Virus record (IMG/VR): IMGVR_UViG_3300009034_000040
Location: 1 to 59,329 of that record
Source of the DNA: a virus
Length of the DNA: 59,329 nt
Reading direction: 5' to 3' (one strand)
Part shown: positions 23,044 through 32,612 of the stretch, piece by piece
Layout: each line of letters starts with the position of its first letter
How positions within the stretch are numbered: the stretch's first letter is position 1
Translations under genes and position numbers: made by a program
The notes under the pieces: model-generated
What the model was told of the DNA's origin: nothing
Databases searched by the model: none
The model's input: the letters and a program-made list of their open reading frames with translations, nothing else

Positions 23044-25650
23044 TTAAGTAGCAGTTCCTAATTTATCACTTGTAAATGGTTTACAAATACCAGTCAAATG
23101 TGCAACATCTCCAAGTGTATCAGAAGCATCAGCACCTAAACGTTTAATTCTTAAATGGATACACTCATCAGTTGCAGATGGAGCAGTTAAAGTTACACTA
23201 GAAATAACTAATCCATCAGTACTCGTTGAAGCAGAAGTAGTTACAGTTAAAGTTCCTTCTGCAGCAGCAGTAACATCTTCTCCAGATGCTCTCCATAAAT
23301 ATTCTACTTGCCATACACATTGTACTGAATCGTCTCCTGGATCAGCAGTTGGACAGCTCCATGCTAACCTAAGTGTTGGAGCAACAGTTCTATCCATTTT
23401 ATTAGGAATTCTAAAATTAGCAACTATAGTGTCATCAGTTGCATCACTGAATTCCCAAGCGATGCTTATTCCTAAATCTACTTGTGTAGCTGGTTTAACT
23501 CCTGGAGCTTTTAACCCTTCAGCACCTATCCAATTAGCACCAAGTACTCTAGCTGTTCCATATAAAGTTAATTCTCCATCTGTAGCGAAAGCAGCATAGT
23601 TAGTGGTTCCACCATCTCCAAAGTTAGATGCTCTAGCACTTAGTGTTTTACCTGACTGTAGTGTGATGTCTCCTCCTAATGGAATGTCAAGCATGCTTAC
23701 TCCTCCTGATTGTCTGCCTTGGGCTACTGTTCTATATCCTCCTGCTCCATCAGGAACATTAAGGTTTAAAGTAGCTGTGCCAATAACCATTGTGTTAATA
23801 TTAAGGTTTGTAGCTAAACTATTCAAAAAACTAAAGTAAAGAGCAGAAACCCTAAGATCTCTTTTAGTTGTTCCACCAGCATTAACAATAGCAAGAGTCT
23901 GATCCCCAGTCCAGTAGATATCTACATTATTAATAGCGTAAGCTGAAGTGCCGAATCGTAACCGTTGACCTTTCATGTCTAGTATACCAGCCATTTCTAC
24001 TGCGTCAAGATAAGCTACACCGTCTAAGTACAAGTCTTTCCATTTCAGACTAGTAGTTCCTAAATCGTAAGAGTCATCTGTTTTAGGTATGATGTGTCCT
24101 TGACTTCGAATAGCAGCAGTAGTGAATTCATGTCCTGATTGAAGGTTCATATCTATACCGTAATCAGCTACATTAATTGAGCCTCCTAAGTTAGTTCCTT
24201 TAAGTAGAACCATAGCGTCTAATGCTTGACCATTTCCTCCTACAGCCTCATTCTCAATATAAAGTAAATAACCTGTACCAAAACTTCCTTCTCCCGTAGC
24301 ATTTAAAGTATGAGTTCTAACATGAAGAGTTGTAAGTGTTGTTATGGTGTCTTTAACTCCCCATTCCGAATTGAATAAACCAGCTCTCATAGTTGTAATA
24401 GTAGCAGAAGTAGTATCTGACTTACCAATAGACTCAGCAAGTAATGTAGTTATGTTACTTATATCTACCCCATCAACGTTTGCTCCTTGTAATACAACAG
24501 TATATAAAGTTCCGCTAGCACTATCAATTCCAACTGAACTTCTAAATCGTGTTCCTCTATGAGTCCCTGTTAGAGCGTTAGTAGTATGTCGAGTATGAAT
24601 GTGAATTACCGTATCTCCTCCTGCAGTAGTGTAACCTTGTGGAGAAGCGAATGAACCTAACGCTATCGTATTATCTATGAATTGAATTCCTTCAATGGTT
24701 ACTCCCTGATCAGAAGTGATTTCTAATATGTCATCAGTGTAGATGATTCCCTGAGCATATACATCACTCCAAGGATCACCGGATGTTCCTAAATCTTGAA
24801 GTGCATCAGGATAGAACGCTAATCCACCTCTCTTTTCATCACAGTATAAACCTAAAGCGTAGAGTCGTGAGCATCTAACGTCATACCATTTTTTAGTGCT
24901 AGAACCTAAATCGTATGTAATATCCGTTAAAGGTAAGATATCACATTGGACTGTTACCTCAGACTTAACATGTAAATTATCGATGTAAGCATCATCCCAA
25001 AGAAAGGAGGTAGAACCTAAATCTCTAGTAGCATCTCCATCTGGAATTAAATTACTACCTATATCACCCGTCAAAGCTAAATCTACAGCTGCTATGTTTT
25101 CAACATCTAAATCACATTCTAAACTGAAAGTATCACCGTCAAAGTATATTGGATTAGCTAATATATTATCATCTGCATCTAGAATGTACGTGTCTAAAGG
25201 GTATCCTTCACCGTACATTATAGCAAACTTCTGATCATCAACTGGATTGTATAGTACTATAGCTGGTCCTACTTCATAACCTTCAATAGTGTTTAAAACT
25301 ATATCTCCGTCAGTTAAGTCAACAGTTAAAGCTCCGGTCATTGAACGAGTACCTGTTAACGGGAGTAAATCAGTATGTAAATCCCCTGTCGCAAATATCG
25401 GATGGACATGTACGTGATCATCTCTAGAAGCTAACGATCCAGTTCCAGCAGAAGCAGTTGTACCTATATCTTCTGGATCTGTATCTGATAGAACACTAGT
25501 AATACTTATAACGGGCTTTACGGACTAGCCAAGAGTTATGACTAGTTTTCCGTCCTCGTCCACCTGGATTACTGGATAAGTATCACCAGTGGGGTAATAA
25601 CCTACGGCTAAAACTATTCGTTGTGGCCTCTTAACTGTTGGTTGTGGCAT
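23044..25650 (-). CDS. Tail fibre-like protein with in-frame amber codon (readthrough product)
   Basis: One frame of 869 codons starts at ATG 25650 behind AGGTGA and is broken only by TAG at codon 42. Codons 1-41 encode a typical fibre start (GYYPTGDTYPVIQVDEDGKL). Codons 59-84 encode DPEDIGTTASAGTGSLASRD and DHVHVHP, the anchor motif common in phage fibres, and TGTRSMTG follows. Between the TAG and codon 104 there is no ATG, GTG or TTG, so this conserved part is reachable only by reading through. The rest contains at least four DLGSxxxxWxDxYxxxI repeats and a beta-rich C-terminus. Without readthrough the cell makes a 41-residue peptide, plus perhaps a 765-residue protein from ATG 25341. It follows the portal gene. 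Confidence 0.75.
25525..25527 (-). other. In-frame TAG codon, candidate readthrough/recoding site
   Basis: The context is CTT GGC TAG TCC GTA. The frame is the same before and after. A short inverted repeat, ACTAG ... CTAGT with a 13-base loop, has the amber codon in its 3' arm. TAG is an ordinary stop elsewhere in this genome (for example the capsid gene), so general recoding is unlikely. A pyrrolysine-using or suppressor host, leaky termination, or a recent nonsense mutation would all explain it. Confidence 0.65.
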
Positions 25651-25654
25651 TACT

Positions 25655-28153
25655 TCACCTCTTCTTAACTCCTCTCAAACTATCATAAAGTATTTTATGA
25701 AAATCATCTAAACTATTCTGTTTATAAATCTCTATTCTTTTTATCTCTTCTGGACTCAGCCCAACCTTCTTTCTAGTTCTTCGCTCTGCATGTTTTAAAG
25801 CTCTCTTAGTTAATTCACTGTAAGACTTCTCCATCGTTTGTTTAGCTTTAACCATTGCTTCGTTAACTACTATTCCTTTCTGTTTACCGTCCTTTACTTG
25901 TTTAATTGCCCAATCTTTAATTTTTATTAGTTTCTTGTAGAGTGTGCTTTCATCATGAACTACACCGAAAGGTGCTCTGGCTTGAATAATGCTCTTTCTC
26001 TCTATAGGCTCTGGCATCTCTGTAGGTTCTGATCCAGCTGGACTCTCTAAAGGTGAAAACTTAATTCTGCTAAGTCTATATCTAAGGTTATCTATCTTCT
26101 GACCTAACCACTCAAGCTTAATACTGTCAAAGTAGTTAGCTAGTTCTATTAGTAGTTTAGGATTGAATTCTCTACGTGTATTAGTTAGTAACCGTTTAAC
26201 TCCTGCATCATAGTCATCCTCATTGAATCCCACACCTTCCAGTTTAGTTTTTACGAATCCTAACAGTTGTTCTAGAAGGTTAGATATCGCTAGGTTTAAT
26301 TTAGTAGCTGATGTTCTAGTTCCTTCTATTTCATGTTCATTAATCGTTATGTATACCTCATTTTGATCGCTGTTAATAGCAAATACCTTATCCCATACCC
26401 GTATCTGTGTTGCTGAATACCAACTAATCGGTAGAGGACTCGCTAAGTCTGTTCTCTCTGCTAACTCTAATCTTTCACCACTAGTTCTAGTAGGTTCTCC
26501 TTCTTCAAACTCTTCTGGTTTACCACCCATATCTCTAGGCTTCTCTCCAAATCTAGAACCGAACGGTTCTCCTTCTTGTAGTTTAGCTTTACCAGTAATC
26601 TTCAATTCTTCATTCTCATCTATTACCACATCAAATCCTGCTCTAGCTCCCTGTAAAGCAGTAGCCATCTTTGTATGTAATGTCTGAGCATCTCTTAGTT
26701 TGTCTCTTCCTCTAATAGGTGGAAAATCTAATAACCAATCTGTAATACCGAACTTAGGTAATATTCCGTAATTCCATAACTCTTTAAAGTTAGTCTGGTG
26801 TTCCTGAGTTGTTCTATCTTGAACCTCTATCTTAAGTTTATGTTGACCTCCCGGCTCTGAAACACTTACAAACTCAGCCGTAACCCCGTATACTTCTCCT
26901 ATAGCATTAATGTACTTCGCATAGAACTCTAAAGATTGCATAGCCTTAAGATCTTCCATGATAGGAAGTCGTATTGGATGCTGATCCTTCTTCAAACCTA
27001 TAAATAAAGTTCTAATAGCTGGACTAGTTCTATACCTCCCTGTAGTAATGTCTTCTTGATCTAAAGATTGTAATTCTTCTTCAATAGCAGTTTTCTTAGC
27101 AGCTATTTCTACATCATCATCTCCAGGGAATCCTATTATAGAACCTACCTTTCCTTTACTGTAAACTTCCCAATTATAATTATCCATTGCTGCAACTGTC
27201 TGTATAGGCTTCCAAATGCTTACTATTTTAGGATTACCGAATAGTCTAGGTTTAACTCCTGAACTAGAACCATGAACTATTTCCCCTGGTCCAAACCTAG
27301 CTAATACTACACCTGACACTTCCTGTACGTAGTAAGTCTGAATCATAGGCCCATTACAGTACTCACAAATCTTAAGTCTCTCTTGTTGTTCAGAAGGCAT
27401 CTCCGGCATTATCTGCACTACTGGCATATCCTGTTTCTTAAACTGTTCAGAATCATAACAATTAGGACAGAACCATTCATAACCTCCTAAATGACCTAAC
27501 TCATCTGCTATAGGAAAGAAGTATCTAGCATCCTCAATATAAACCTCAAAAGGTTTCTTATCATATACTACTCTTCCTTCTGATATAACAGTTCTCATCA
27601 ATCCTGTCTTAAGATCTCTCTCGCTCTTAGGTAGGTACTTATAAGCTACTCCTAAATACTGTTCATCTAATGCTAAATCATAAAACAAAGCAGAACGATA
27701 TAAATCTCTAAATGAATAATCCCTGTTAGGTCTACTTATTAGTCTATCAAATTCCTTAGCTTGTTCTTCTGAAGGAACCCTTAACTTACTACCACAACTA
27801 TCACACTTATTATCTTTAGGTGTCTCTTTAAATTCCTTACCACAGTCTTCCTTCTTACACTTCCACTTAAACTTAGGTACTCGTAAAGGCTTCTCTCTTG
27901 AACACTCCTGAATGATAGCTCTAAATGCTCTCCTTAAAGGCCATGAAGTAGTAGCTACCTCAAATAGGTTTACATAATCGTAGAAAGGTCTTCTTATTTG
28001 TGGTTGAGGCTCAAACACGAATGTAGGTTGTACAGGTGTAGTCTTCTGTATCTTTATTCCTATTCGATTACCTAACCATGTAAGGAGTCTTTCTCTTCTA
28101 GTTAATTTAGTTTCTTTCTTCTCTATTTTTAAACTCTTACTGCGTTTACTCAA
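25655..28153 (-). CDS. Portal protein with two zinc-ribbon inserts
   Basis: The 832-residue product follows the terminase region and precedes MuF, the usual portal slot. It shows portal-like helical stretches (SWPLRRAFRAIIQECSRE, GNPKIVSIWKPIQTVAAMDN, the tunnel-loop-like GEVYGVTAEFVSVSEPGG). Two inserts carry four-cysteine zinc ribbons: CKKEDC ... CDSC near residues 74-100 and CPNC ... CEYC near 230-290. The last 200 residues are helical and lysine-rich, like the N-terminal part of MuF proteins, and may complement the truncated MuF gene. TTG start overlapping TGA of the gene before. It forms the DNA entry ring. Confidence 0.75.
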   Translation of the reverse strand: MSKRSKSLKIEKKETKLTRRERLLTWLGNRIGIKIQKTTPVQPTFVFEPQPQIRRPFYDYVNLFEVATTSWPLRRAFRAIIQECSREKPLRVPKFKWKCKKEDCGKEFKETPKDNKCDSCGSKLRVPSEEQAKEFDRLISRPNRDYSFRDLYRSALFYDLALDEQYLGVAYKYLPKSERDLKTGLMRTVISEGRVVYDKKPFEVYIEDARYFFPIADELGHLGGYEWFCPNCYDSEQFKKQDMPVVQIMPEMPSEQQERLKICEYCNGPMIQTYYVQEVSGVVLARFGPGEIVHGSSSGVKPRLFGNPKIVSIWKPIQTVAAMDNYNWEVYSKGKVGSIIGFPGDDDVEIAAKKTAIEEELQSLDQEDITTGRYRTSPAIRTLFIGLKKDQHPIRLPIMEDLKAMQSLEFYAKYINAIGEVYGVTAEFVSVSEPGGQHKLKIEVQDRTTQEHQTNFKELWNYGILPKFGITDWLLDFPPIRGRDKLRDAQTLHTKMATALQGARAGFDVVIDENEELKITGKAKLQEGEPFGSRFGEKPRDMGGKPEEFEEGEPTRTSGERLELAERTDLASPLPISWYSATQIRVWDKVFAINSDQNEVYITINEHEIEGTRTSATKLNLAISNLLEQLLGFVKTKLEGVGFNEDDYDAGVKRLLTNTRREFNPKLLIELANYFDSIKLEWLGQKIDNLRYRLSRIKFSPLESPAGSEPTEMPEPIERKSIIQARAPFGVVHDESTLYKKLIKIKDWAIKQVKDGKQKGIVVNEAMVKAKQTMEKSYSELTKRALKHAERRTRKKVGLSPEEIKRIEIYKQNSLDDFHKILYDSLRGVKKR

Positions 28154-28368
28154 TTAATATCATCTCTAAAAACTATTACGAAGTCATGTCCAACAGCTAA
28201 AGGAGAGTATATCACGTGTTTATCTAAGTCATGTATAACATTACAACCAGCAAATACCCTATCGAATTGTTCACCTGAACAGTAAGCTTCTGTACGAGTA
28301 CTGTTCCAGTTATAGAGTCTAACTAACGTAGGTTTCTTAAATCGTCTAATTAACTTGTCTAGAAACAA
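28150..28368 (-). CDS. Small protein, 72 residues
   Basis: TTG start at 28368. The product begins basic (LDKLIRRFKKPTLVRLYNW) and continues with strands (VIYSPLAVGHDFVIVF). Its stop overlaps the portal start (TTGA). It lies between a structured non-coding segment and the portal gene. Unknown family. Confidence 0.5.
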   Translation of the reverse strand: MFLDKLIRRFKKPTLVRLYNWNSTRTEAYCSGEQFDRVFAGCNVIHDLDKHVIYSPLAVGHDFVIVFRDDIN

Positions 28369-28445
28369 GTAGAGTCTCCTTTCTCTCTCTTTATATATCT
28401 ATGTAAAAACTAGTATATAATTATTAACACTCTTTTCTTCTTATG

Positions 28446-28609
28446 GGAGTAGAAGGCAGGTCTCATTCCCAACTAAACAAAGACTCACTCTCCTTCTACT
28501 CCGAATCCTTAAGGAGCTTAATAGGTGTTTAAGAGAGCCTCCGTTTCTCCGCTACACCCAAATATTAACCGGTGTTTTGCCAATCCTACCGGAGACACTT
28601 GGATCAAGT
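28446..28609. ncRNA. Structured non-coding segment beside the packaging genes
   Basis: The stretch 28369-28694 holds no convincing gene. It contains four hairpins in a row: arms 28446-28456 and 28492-28502 (11 perfect pairs, G/A-rich), 28524-28528 with 28554-28558 and an inner GAGA/TCTC pair, 28569-28573 with 28588-28592, and 28597-28601 with 28605-28609 (3-base loop). An AT-rich TATA-like stretch lies at about 28383-28420. Strand is unknown. Position between terminase and portal makes a packaging site or packaging RNA worth considering. Confidence 0.5.
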
Positions 28610-28694
28610 CTTCTTTAAAGTTTGCACCATTCCTTATCTCTAAAACACGATGCTAAGACAAGTAACTATTACTCTTTCTAATTAATAAAGCTTT

Positions 28695-28886
28695 CTATCG
28701 GAAATGTTCTTCAGATATAAAACCTCGATGTTCTTGTTGCCACTTAAATGTACGAAGTAATCTGTGGAATTCTCCTCTAAAAGATATCATCTCGGTGCAT
28801 ATTTCCTTATACTTAATACAATAAAAGCCTTCATCAGGATGAAAACAATTCCGTCTTCTATCTAGATAACATTTTAATTTTTTCAG
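28695..28886 (-). CDS. Cysteine-containing small protein, possible CTG start
   Basis: A 63-codon frame from a CTG at 28886, overlapping the TGA of the gene before, to TAG. The product has cysteines at about 6, 14, 23 and 30 in a basic region (KCYLDRRRNCFHP, YCIKYKEIC) and a helical end. No ATG/GTG/TTG lies near the 5' end; an internal ATG would give only 31 residues and lose the cysteines. The coding look is good, the start is uncertain. Confidence 0.4.
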   Translation of the reverse strand: MKKLKCYLDRRRNCFHPDEGFYCIKYKEICTEMISFRGEFHRLLRTFKWQQEHRGFISEEHFR

Positions 28887-29311
28887 GTTCCTACCAACCC
28901 TTCCTTTAACTGTCGAAATCTCTCTTTAAGTATTCGCTGATTACCAAGTATCTCAATCATAGGAGCAGAATCCTTGAATAAGTCTATTGCTTTCTTTAGT
29001 CCCTTCATAGTGTAGTTAACGTTCTGTATTATCTTATCATGCTTCTTAAGTAATCGCTCTAGCTTATCCAATTCTTCAGTAGTTTTCTTTTCTTGTGTAT
29101 CTCTAATTAAGTCTACTAATTCCTCTAATACCCTTCCTTCATCTCTAAGACAAAAATCTTCAACTCTACAAGTATCGGTTGTTCTGTTATTATCATGCAT
29201 CGTATCTTTATCAACAATCTTAAGTATGCTTAAGTCTTTAGTAAGCTTAAACTCCCAACTAGCCTTATTGTATAGAAGGTTTAGTATCTGACTCTCTAAT
29301 TCTTTTTTCAT
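28883..29311 (-). CDS. Helical protein, 142 residues, near terminase
   Basis: The product is helical, with a coiled-coil-like stretch (TTEELDKLERLLKKHDKIIQ) in the second half. Size and position just downstream of the large terminase would suit a packaging partner such as a small terminase, but there is no helix-turn-helix I can point to. ATG start. Confidence 0.45.
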   Translation of the reverse strand: MKKELESQILNLLYNKASWEFKLTKDLSILKIVDKDTMHDNNRTTDTCRVEDFCLRDEGRVLEELVDLIRDTQEKKTTEELDKLERLLKKHDKIIQNVNYTMKGLKKAIDLFKDSAPMIEILGNQRILKERFRQLKEGLVGT

Positions 29312-29315
29312 TTAA

Positions 29316-29483
29316 TCACCCCTCATCAATTTCAATCTTACCAAAGTAATCTTTAATTTCCTTCCAAGTTTTAAAGTAATAAATATTATACCAATCCTTA
29401 GCAAATAAATGAATAATAAAACCATTACCAATTTTTACAACCTTGATCTCATAAATTTCTTTAACATCAAATCGTAACTCCAC
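29316..29483 (-). CDS. Small protein, 55 residues
   Basis: GTG start at 29483 behind AGGTGGTGA. The product is strand-rich with aromatic residues (FIIHLFAKDWYNIYYFKTW). The HLFAKDWYNIY core resembles the LFAKEGYHIFVY segment of the protein at 55390. Its TGA lies four bases before the next ATG. Confidence 0.5.
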   Translation of the reverse strand: MELRFDVKEIYEIKVVKIGNGFIIHLFAKDWYNIYYFKTWKEIKDYFGKIEIDEG

Positions 29484-29508
29484 CAAATCACCACCTATAT
29501 ATTAACTC

Positions 29509-29691
29509 TTACCGCTCCTCCCTTAAAACTCTTTTCATTAAACAACATTTCTCACAAAGACTGTAACTTCCAACTAAACCACTAGGATTCTTTAATTCCT
29601 CATAAAGTTCTTGTGATACATCACCTATATCAATTTCAACTATTTCTAACTTACCACATTCTGAACAGGTAACATATCGTTTGATTTTCAT
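29509..29691 (-). CDS. Zinc-ribbon microprotein, 60 residues
   Basis: Cysteines form CSEC near the start and CEKC near the end, around an acidic middle, a classical zinc ribbon. ATG start. Unknown role. Confidence 0.6.
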   Translation of the reverse strand: MKIKRYVTCSECGKLEIVEIDIGDVSQELYEELKNPSGLVGSYSLCEKCCLMKRVLREER

Positions 29692-29713
29692 TATATTCTA
29701 ACCACTCTCTCAT

Positions 29714-31231
29714 TTATATATTTACTCTCACTGCGCCACCCCTAAAGCTTTTTTCCTTGAACGCATATATACCAAGCATAAGCGAAATGGGGTAATCGTC
29801 ATGGCGTCCTTTAATTTTAGGATGTTCAAGCTTAAGCGTGTGACCAGTGTATTTCCTCTCTAAGTCTAATATCTGATCTATAAACTTGCTTTTCTCTCTC
29901 TTATATCTAGTGTGTTTAGGGTACTTAACTCTGTCGTGTTGGAACTCCCTATCCATTGCTTTAGCTGCTTCATCATTCTCTCTAGCTGAAGCATAGAAAT
30001 CTCCAACTCTAGCCCATGCAACCTTCTTAACTCTTCCTGATCTACTATCTACTAATTCTTCTTCCCATAACCGTTTTCTGAGCATATCGTAAAGAGGTCT
30101 ACCTAACCCAACTATATCTATTAATCCGTAACGTAAAGGCTTGTATCTATATAAAAACTTTATTATCTTAGGGAACTGTTCTTCAAAATCTAATCCTTGT
30201 AACTCTAACCAAGCAATTATATGTATTTCAGTTCCATCTATCTCTATTATCGTTACTACCGTACTATCTCCAGCTCTAGCTACATCTATACCAAAGAATC
30301 GTAGTCTAGCTTTATCCCATATGTAATCTTCCTCTAATATCACTAAGTCTTCCCAAGCAATAAACTTAAGTGAAGCACCTACCCATTCAAGTTTGTACTG
30401 TGTACGGAACTCTATAGAATCTTCTCCAAGTCTCTCTCTTTCTTTCTTAACGTAACGTCTATAAGCAGTAGATCGTTTAGCTGCTTCACTCCAAGGAACC
30501 ATCTCTACGAAATCTGCTGTACTCTTATTCCTAGCTGGATCATCACTGTACATCTCTATTGCCTGTCTAAAATACTCGTTTTTAAAGTAGGGTGAAGTAG
30601 TTCCTGTAAGAACCCGTACTCCTCCTTTCTCTGCTCCCATAGGGAACACATCGTTCTTAAGCTTCATAGCGTTAACTAACTCTGACTGTTCAATAACCAT
30701 TAAGCTAAAGCTAGGTCCTATAATCTCTGCTTGCTCTCCTACTGATAAAGATTGTATATACATTTCTTTTTCATTAATAATATTCTTAAGTACAAATAGA
30801 CTAGAAGTAAGCCCTTCTCCAGCTATCATTTGAACTCCTAAATCTCTAAGAAAAGATCTAATAGAACTAAAATGTTTTCTAAGTCTGTTTCTAGTAACAT
30901 GTGTAATCATACTCTTTACCGGAGCAAATAAACCAGCGTTAAAATCTTGATTTAAGAATATTATGTAGAAAGTACCTAAAACAAGTACTGTTAAAGATAC
31001 CGTAGTCGTCTTGCCCGATTGACGACACCACAAAGTAATTATCTCATTTCCTAAAGCTGCCTCTGTAACTCTGTACTCTATCAACTTATCGCTAAGTGGT
31101 ATCTGATAGCTCCTTAACTTAAACTTAGCTTTCTTTAATAGAATAGTTCTCCAATCCTTAGCACAGTCAATTATATCAAATATATTCTTTGCTCTAGAAA
31201 GTTTAATCCTGATTGCTTGTACTTCATTCAT
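29714..31231 (-). CDS. terL: Terminase large subunit
   Basis: The 505-residue product has both terminase parts. The ATPase shows CRQSGKTT (Walker A, about residues 68-75) and SLMVIEQSE (Walker B with the catalytic glutamate), then VLTGTTSPY as the coupling motif. The nuclease shows FFGIDVARAGDST, GLIDIVGLGRPL and HDDYPISL with the expected acidic residues. It pumps DNA into the prohead through the portal and cuts it. ATG start directly after the C5 methyltransferase gene. Confidence 0.92.
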   Translation of the reverse strand: MNEVQAIRIKLSRAKNIFDIIDCAKDWRTILLKKAKFKLRSYQIPLSDKLIEYRVTEAALGNEIITLWCRQSGKTTTVSLTVLVLGTFYIIFLNQDFNAGLFAPVKSMITHVTRNRLRKHFSSIRSFLRDLGVQMIAGEGLTSSLFVLKNIINEKEMYIQSLSVGEQAEIIGPSFSLMVIEQSELVNAMKLKNDVFPMGAEKGGVRVLTGTTSPYFKNEYFRQAIEMYSDDPARNKSTADFVEMVPWSEAAKRSTAYRRYVKKERERLGEDSIEFRTQYKLEWVGASLKFIAWEDLVILEEDYIWDKARLRFFGIDVARAGDSTVVTIIEIDGTEIHIIAWLELQGLDFEEQFPKIIKFLYRYKPLRYGLIDIVGLGRPLYDMLRKRLWEEELVDSRSGRVKKVAWARVGDFYASARENDEAAKAMDREFQHDRVKYPKHTRYKREKSKFIDQILDLERKYTGHTLKLEHPKIKGRHDDYPISLMLGIYAFKEKSFRGGAVRVNI

Positions 31232-32089
31232 TTAATTTACCAAACAATTCTTTAATTTTTCACCTAAGTATTCTATAACATTAACTGTAACTGCATTTCC
31301 TAAACACTTATACCGTTGCGTATCACTTAACCATCTAGTCCAATTATCAGGGAATCCTTGTAATCTTTCCCATTCTACAGGAATTGAATACCTAACCTTT
31401 TCAACTAACTTACCATCACTCTGAACTATTTTTATACCTATTAAATTTCTTTCTTTAAAACTTCCTCCAACACCCAATGAATATGCAACCCGTATCCGTG
31501 ACCTTTCTCTTTGTGTCGATTTCTCCGCTTCACCAAAGTTTTGATTAATTTTTGAGATAGGAAATATTTCTTTGGTACGTCTGTCTCTAAGATGTCCTCC
31601 AATAAACACTCTTTCCCTATGTTGGGGAACCCCAAAATATTCGCTGTTAAGTACTTGCCATTCACACCAATACCCCAATTCATCCAACGATTCAAGAATG
31701 ACTTGGAATGTAAATCCTTCATCGTGACTGAGAAGCCCTTTAACGTTTTCAAGCAATAAAAATGAAGGTTTTTTAACTTTCGCAATTCTACATATCTCAT
31801 AGAATAATGTTCCACGAGTATCTTGGAAACCTTTACGCTTTTCTTGTGCAATTGAAAAAGGTTGACAAGGAAATCCAGCAGTGAGCAATGTGTGTTCTGG
31901 TATTCTGTCTGTGTTTTTCTTTCTGATGTCTCCTTCATCTAATTCATTCCACCCAAAGTGTATCTTATATATTTTATTAGCGTACTTATTATTGTCATTT
32001 GCCCACACACACTTCCAACCACTTCTTTCTAGCCCTAACCTAAAACCACCTATACCACTAAACATCTCTATAAAAGTTAATTCATCCAA
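31232..32089 (-). CDS. C5 cytosine DNA methyltransferase
   Basis: The 285-residue product has all main motifs: FIEMFSGIGGFRLGLE (I), AGFPCQPFS with the catalytic cysteine (IV), LLENVKGLL (VI), VPQHRERVFIGG (VIII) and YKCLGNAVTVNV (X). The target recognition region is short. It starts with TTG at 32089 next to the MazG-like gene. No restriction enzyme is adjacent, so it most likely protects viral DNA from host restriction. Confidence 0.93.
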   Translation of the reverse strand: MDELTFIEMFSGIGGFRLGLERSGWKCVWANDNNKYANKIYKIHFGWNELDEGDIRKKNTDRIPEHTLLTAGFPCQPFSIAQEKRKGFQDTRGTLFYEICRIAKVKKPSFLLLENVKGLLSHDEGFTFQVILESLDELGYWCEWQVLNSEYFGVPQHRERVFIGGHLRDRRTKEIFPISKINQNFGEAEKSTQRERSRIRVAYSLGVGGSFKERNLIGIKIVQSDGKLVEKVRYSIPVEWERLQGFPDNWTRWLSDTQRYKCLGNAVTVNVIEYLGEKLKNCLVN

Positions 32090-32419
32090 TTAAAGAATCT
32101 TCCTGCCATGTCTATAAGGACGTGTATCATTCCTATTCATTTCAGAACGCAAATATTTCTCAATGTCAATATCTAGTTCCCCAATTAAATGAAATATCCG
32201 TATTAAGCAACCAGCAATTTCTTTTCCAAAATTCTCCTTATTATCATCTCGATATTCTTCAAGTGCTTCACTTAATTCTGAATGTATTAAAGCAAGAGCT
32301 TCTAAAACTGTAATAGCTTCTAAATTTTTCTTCCAAGTCACAAACCAACCATGTTCATTAGCCGTTCTCTTACACCTTTTAACTAAATATTGAATCGTTA
32401 ACTCTTTATTCAATCTCAA
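32090..32419 (-). CDS. MazG-like nucleotide pyrophosphohydrolase
   Basis: The 109-residue product fits small MazG-type enzymes: IHSELSEALEEYRDD gives the ExxE helix, EIAGCLIRIFHLIGELDIDIE the second metal-binding helix, and NDTRPYRHGRK the typical end. These enzymes remove pyrophosphate from nucleoside triphosphates, cleaning the nucleotide pool or countering alarmones. Start is one of two TTG codons near 32419. Confidence 0.8.
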   Translation of the reverse strand: MRLNKELTIQYLVKRCKRTANEHGWFVTWKKNLEAITVLEALALIHSELSEALEEYRDDNKENFGKEIAGCLIRIFHLIGELDIDIEKYLRSEMNRNDTRPYRHGRKIL

Positions 32420-32612
32420 ACCTCATATTATATATTTCCTGGAACTCCTCTAATCTAAGACTTAACTGTTTAATCAGTCTAGCCTTAGCTATCAGTTCAT
32501 CATGTGTCTCTCTAGTGTAAGCTGATATGTCATAGTATGAAAGTAATCCTATCCTAACTATATTCTCGTAGTATTCCTGACTAGGCCAACTAACTAAAAC
32601 TCGTCTACTCAT
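32406..32612 (-). CDS. Small helical protein, 68 residues
   Basis: I place the start at ATG 32612, which overlaps the TAA of the preceding zinc-ribbon gene (TAATG) behind GAGGAAG; the frame is open for 12 more codons upstream. The product is helical (DELIAKARLIKQLSLRLEEF). Unknown role. Confidence 0.5.
   Translation of the reverse strand: MSRRVLVSWPSQEYYENIVRIGLLSYYDISAYTRETHDELIAKARLIKQLSLRLEEFQEIYNMRFEIE

Noticed and set aside
31441-31938. Minus-strand frame of 165 codons inside the C5 methyltransferase gene.
   Set aside because: It overlaps the complete methyltransferase in another frame and has no recognisable domain.
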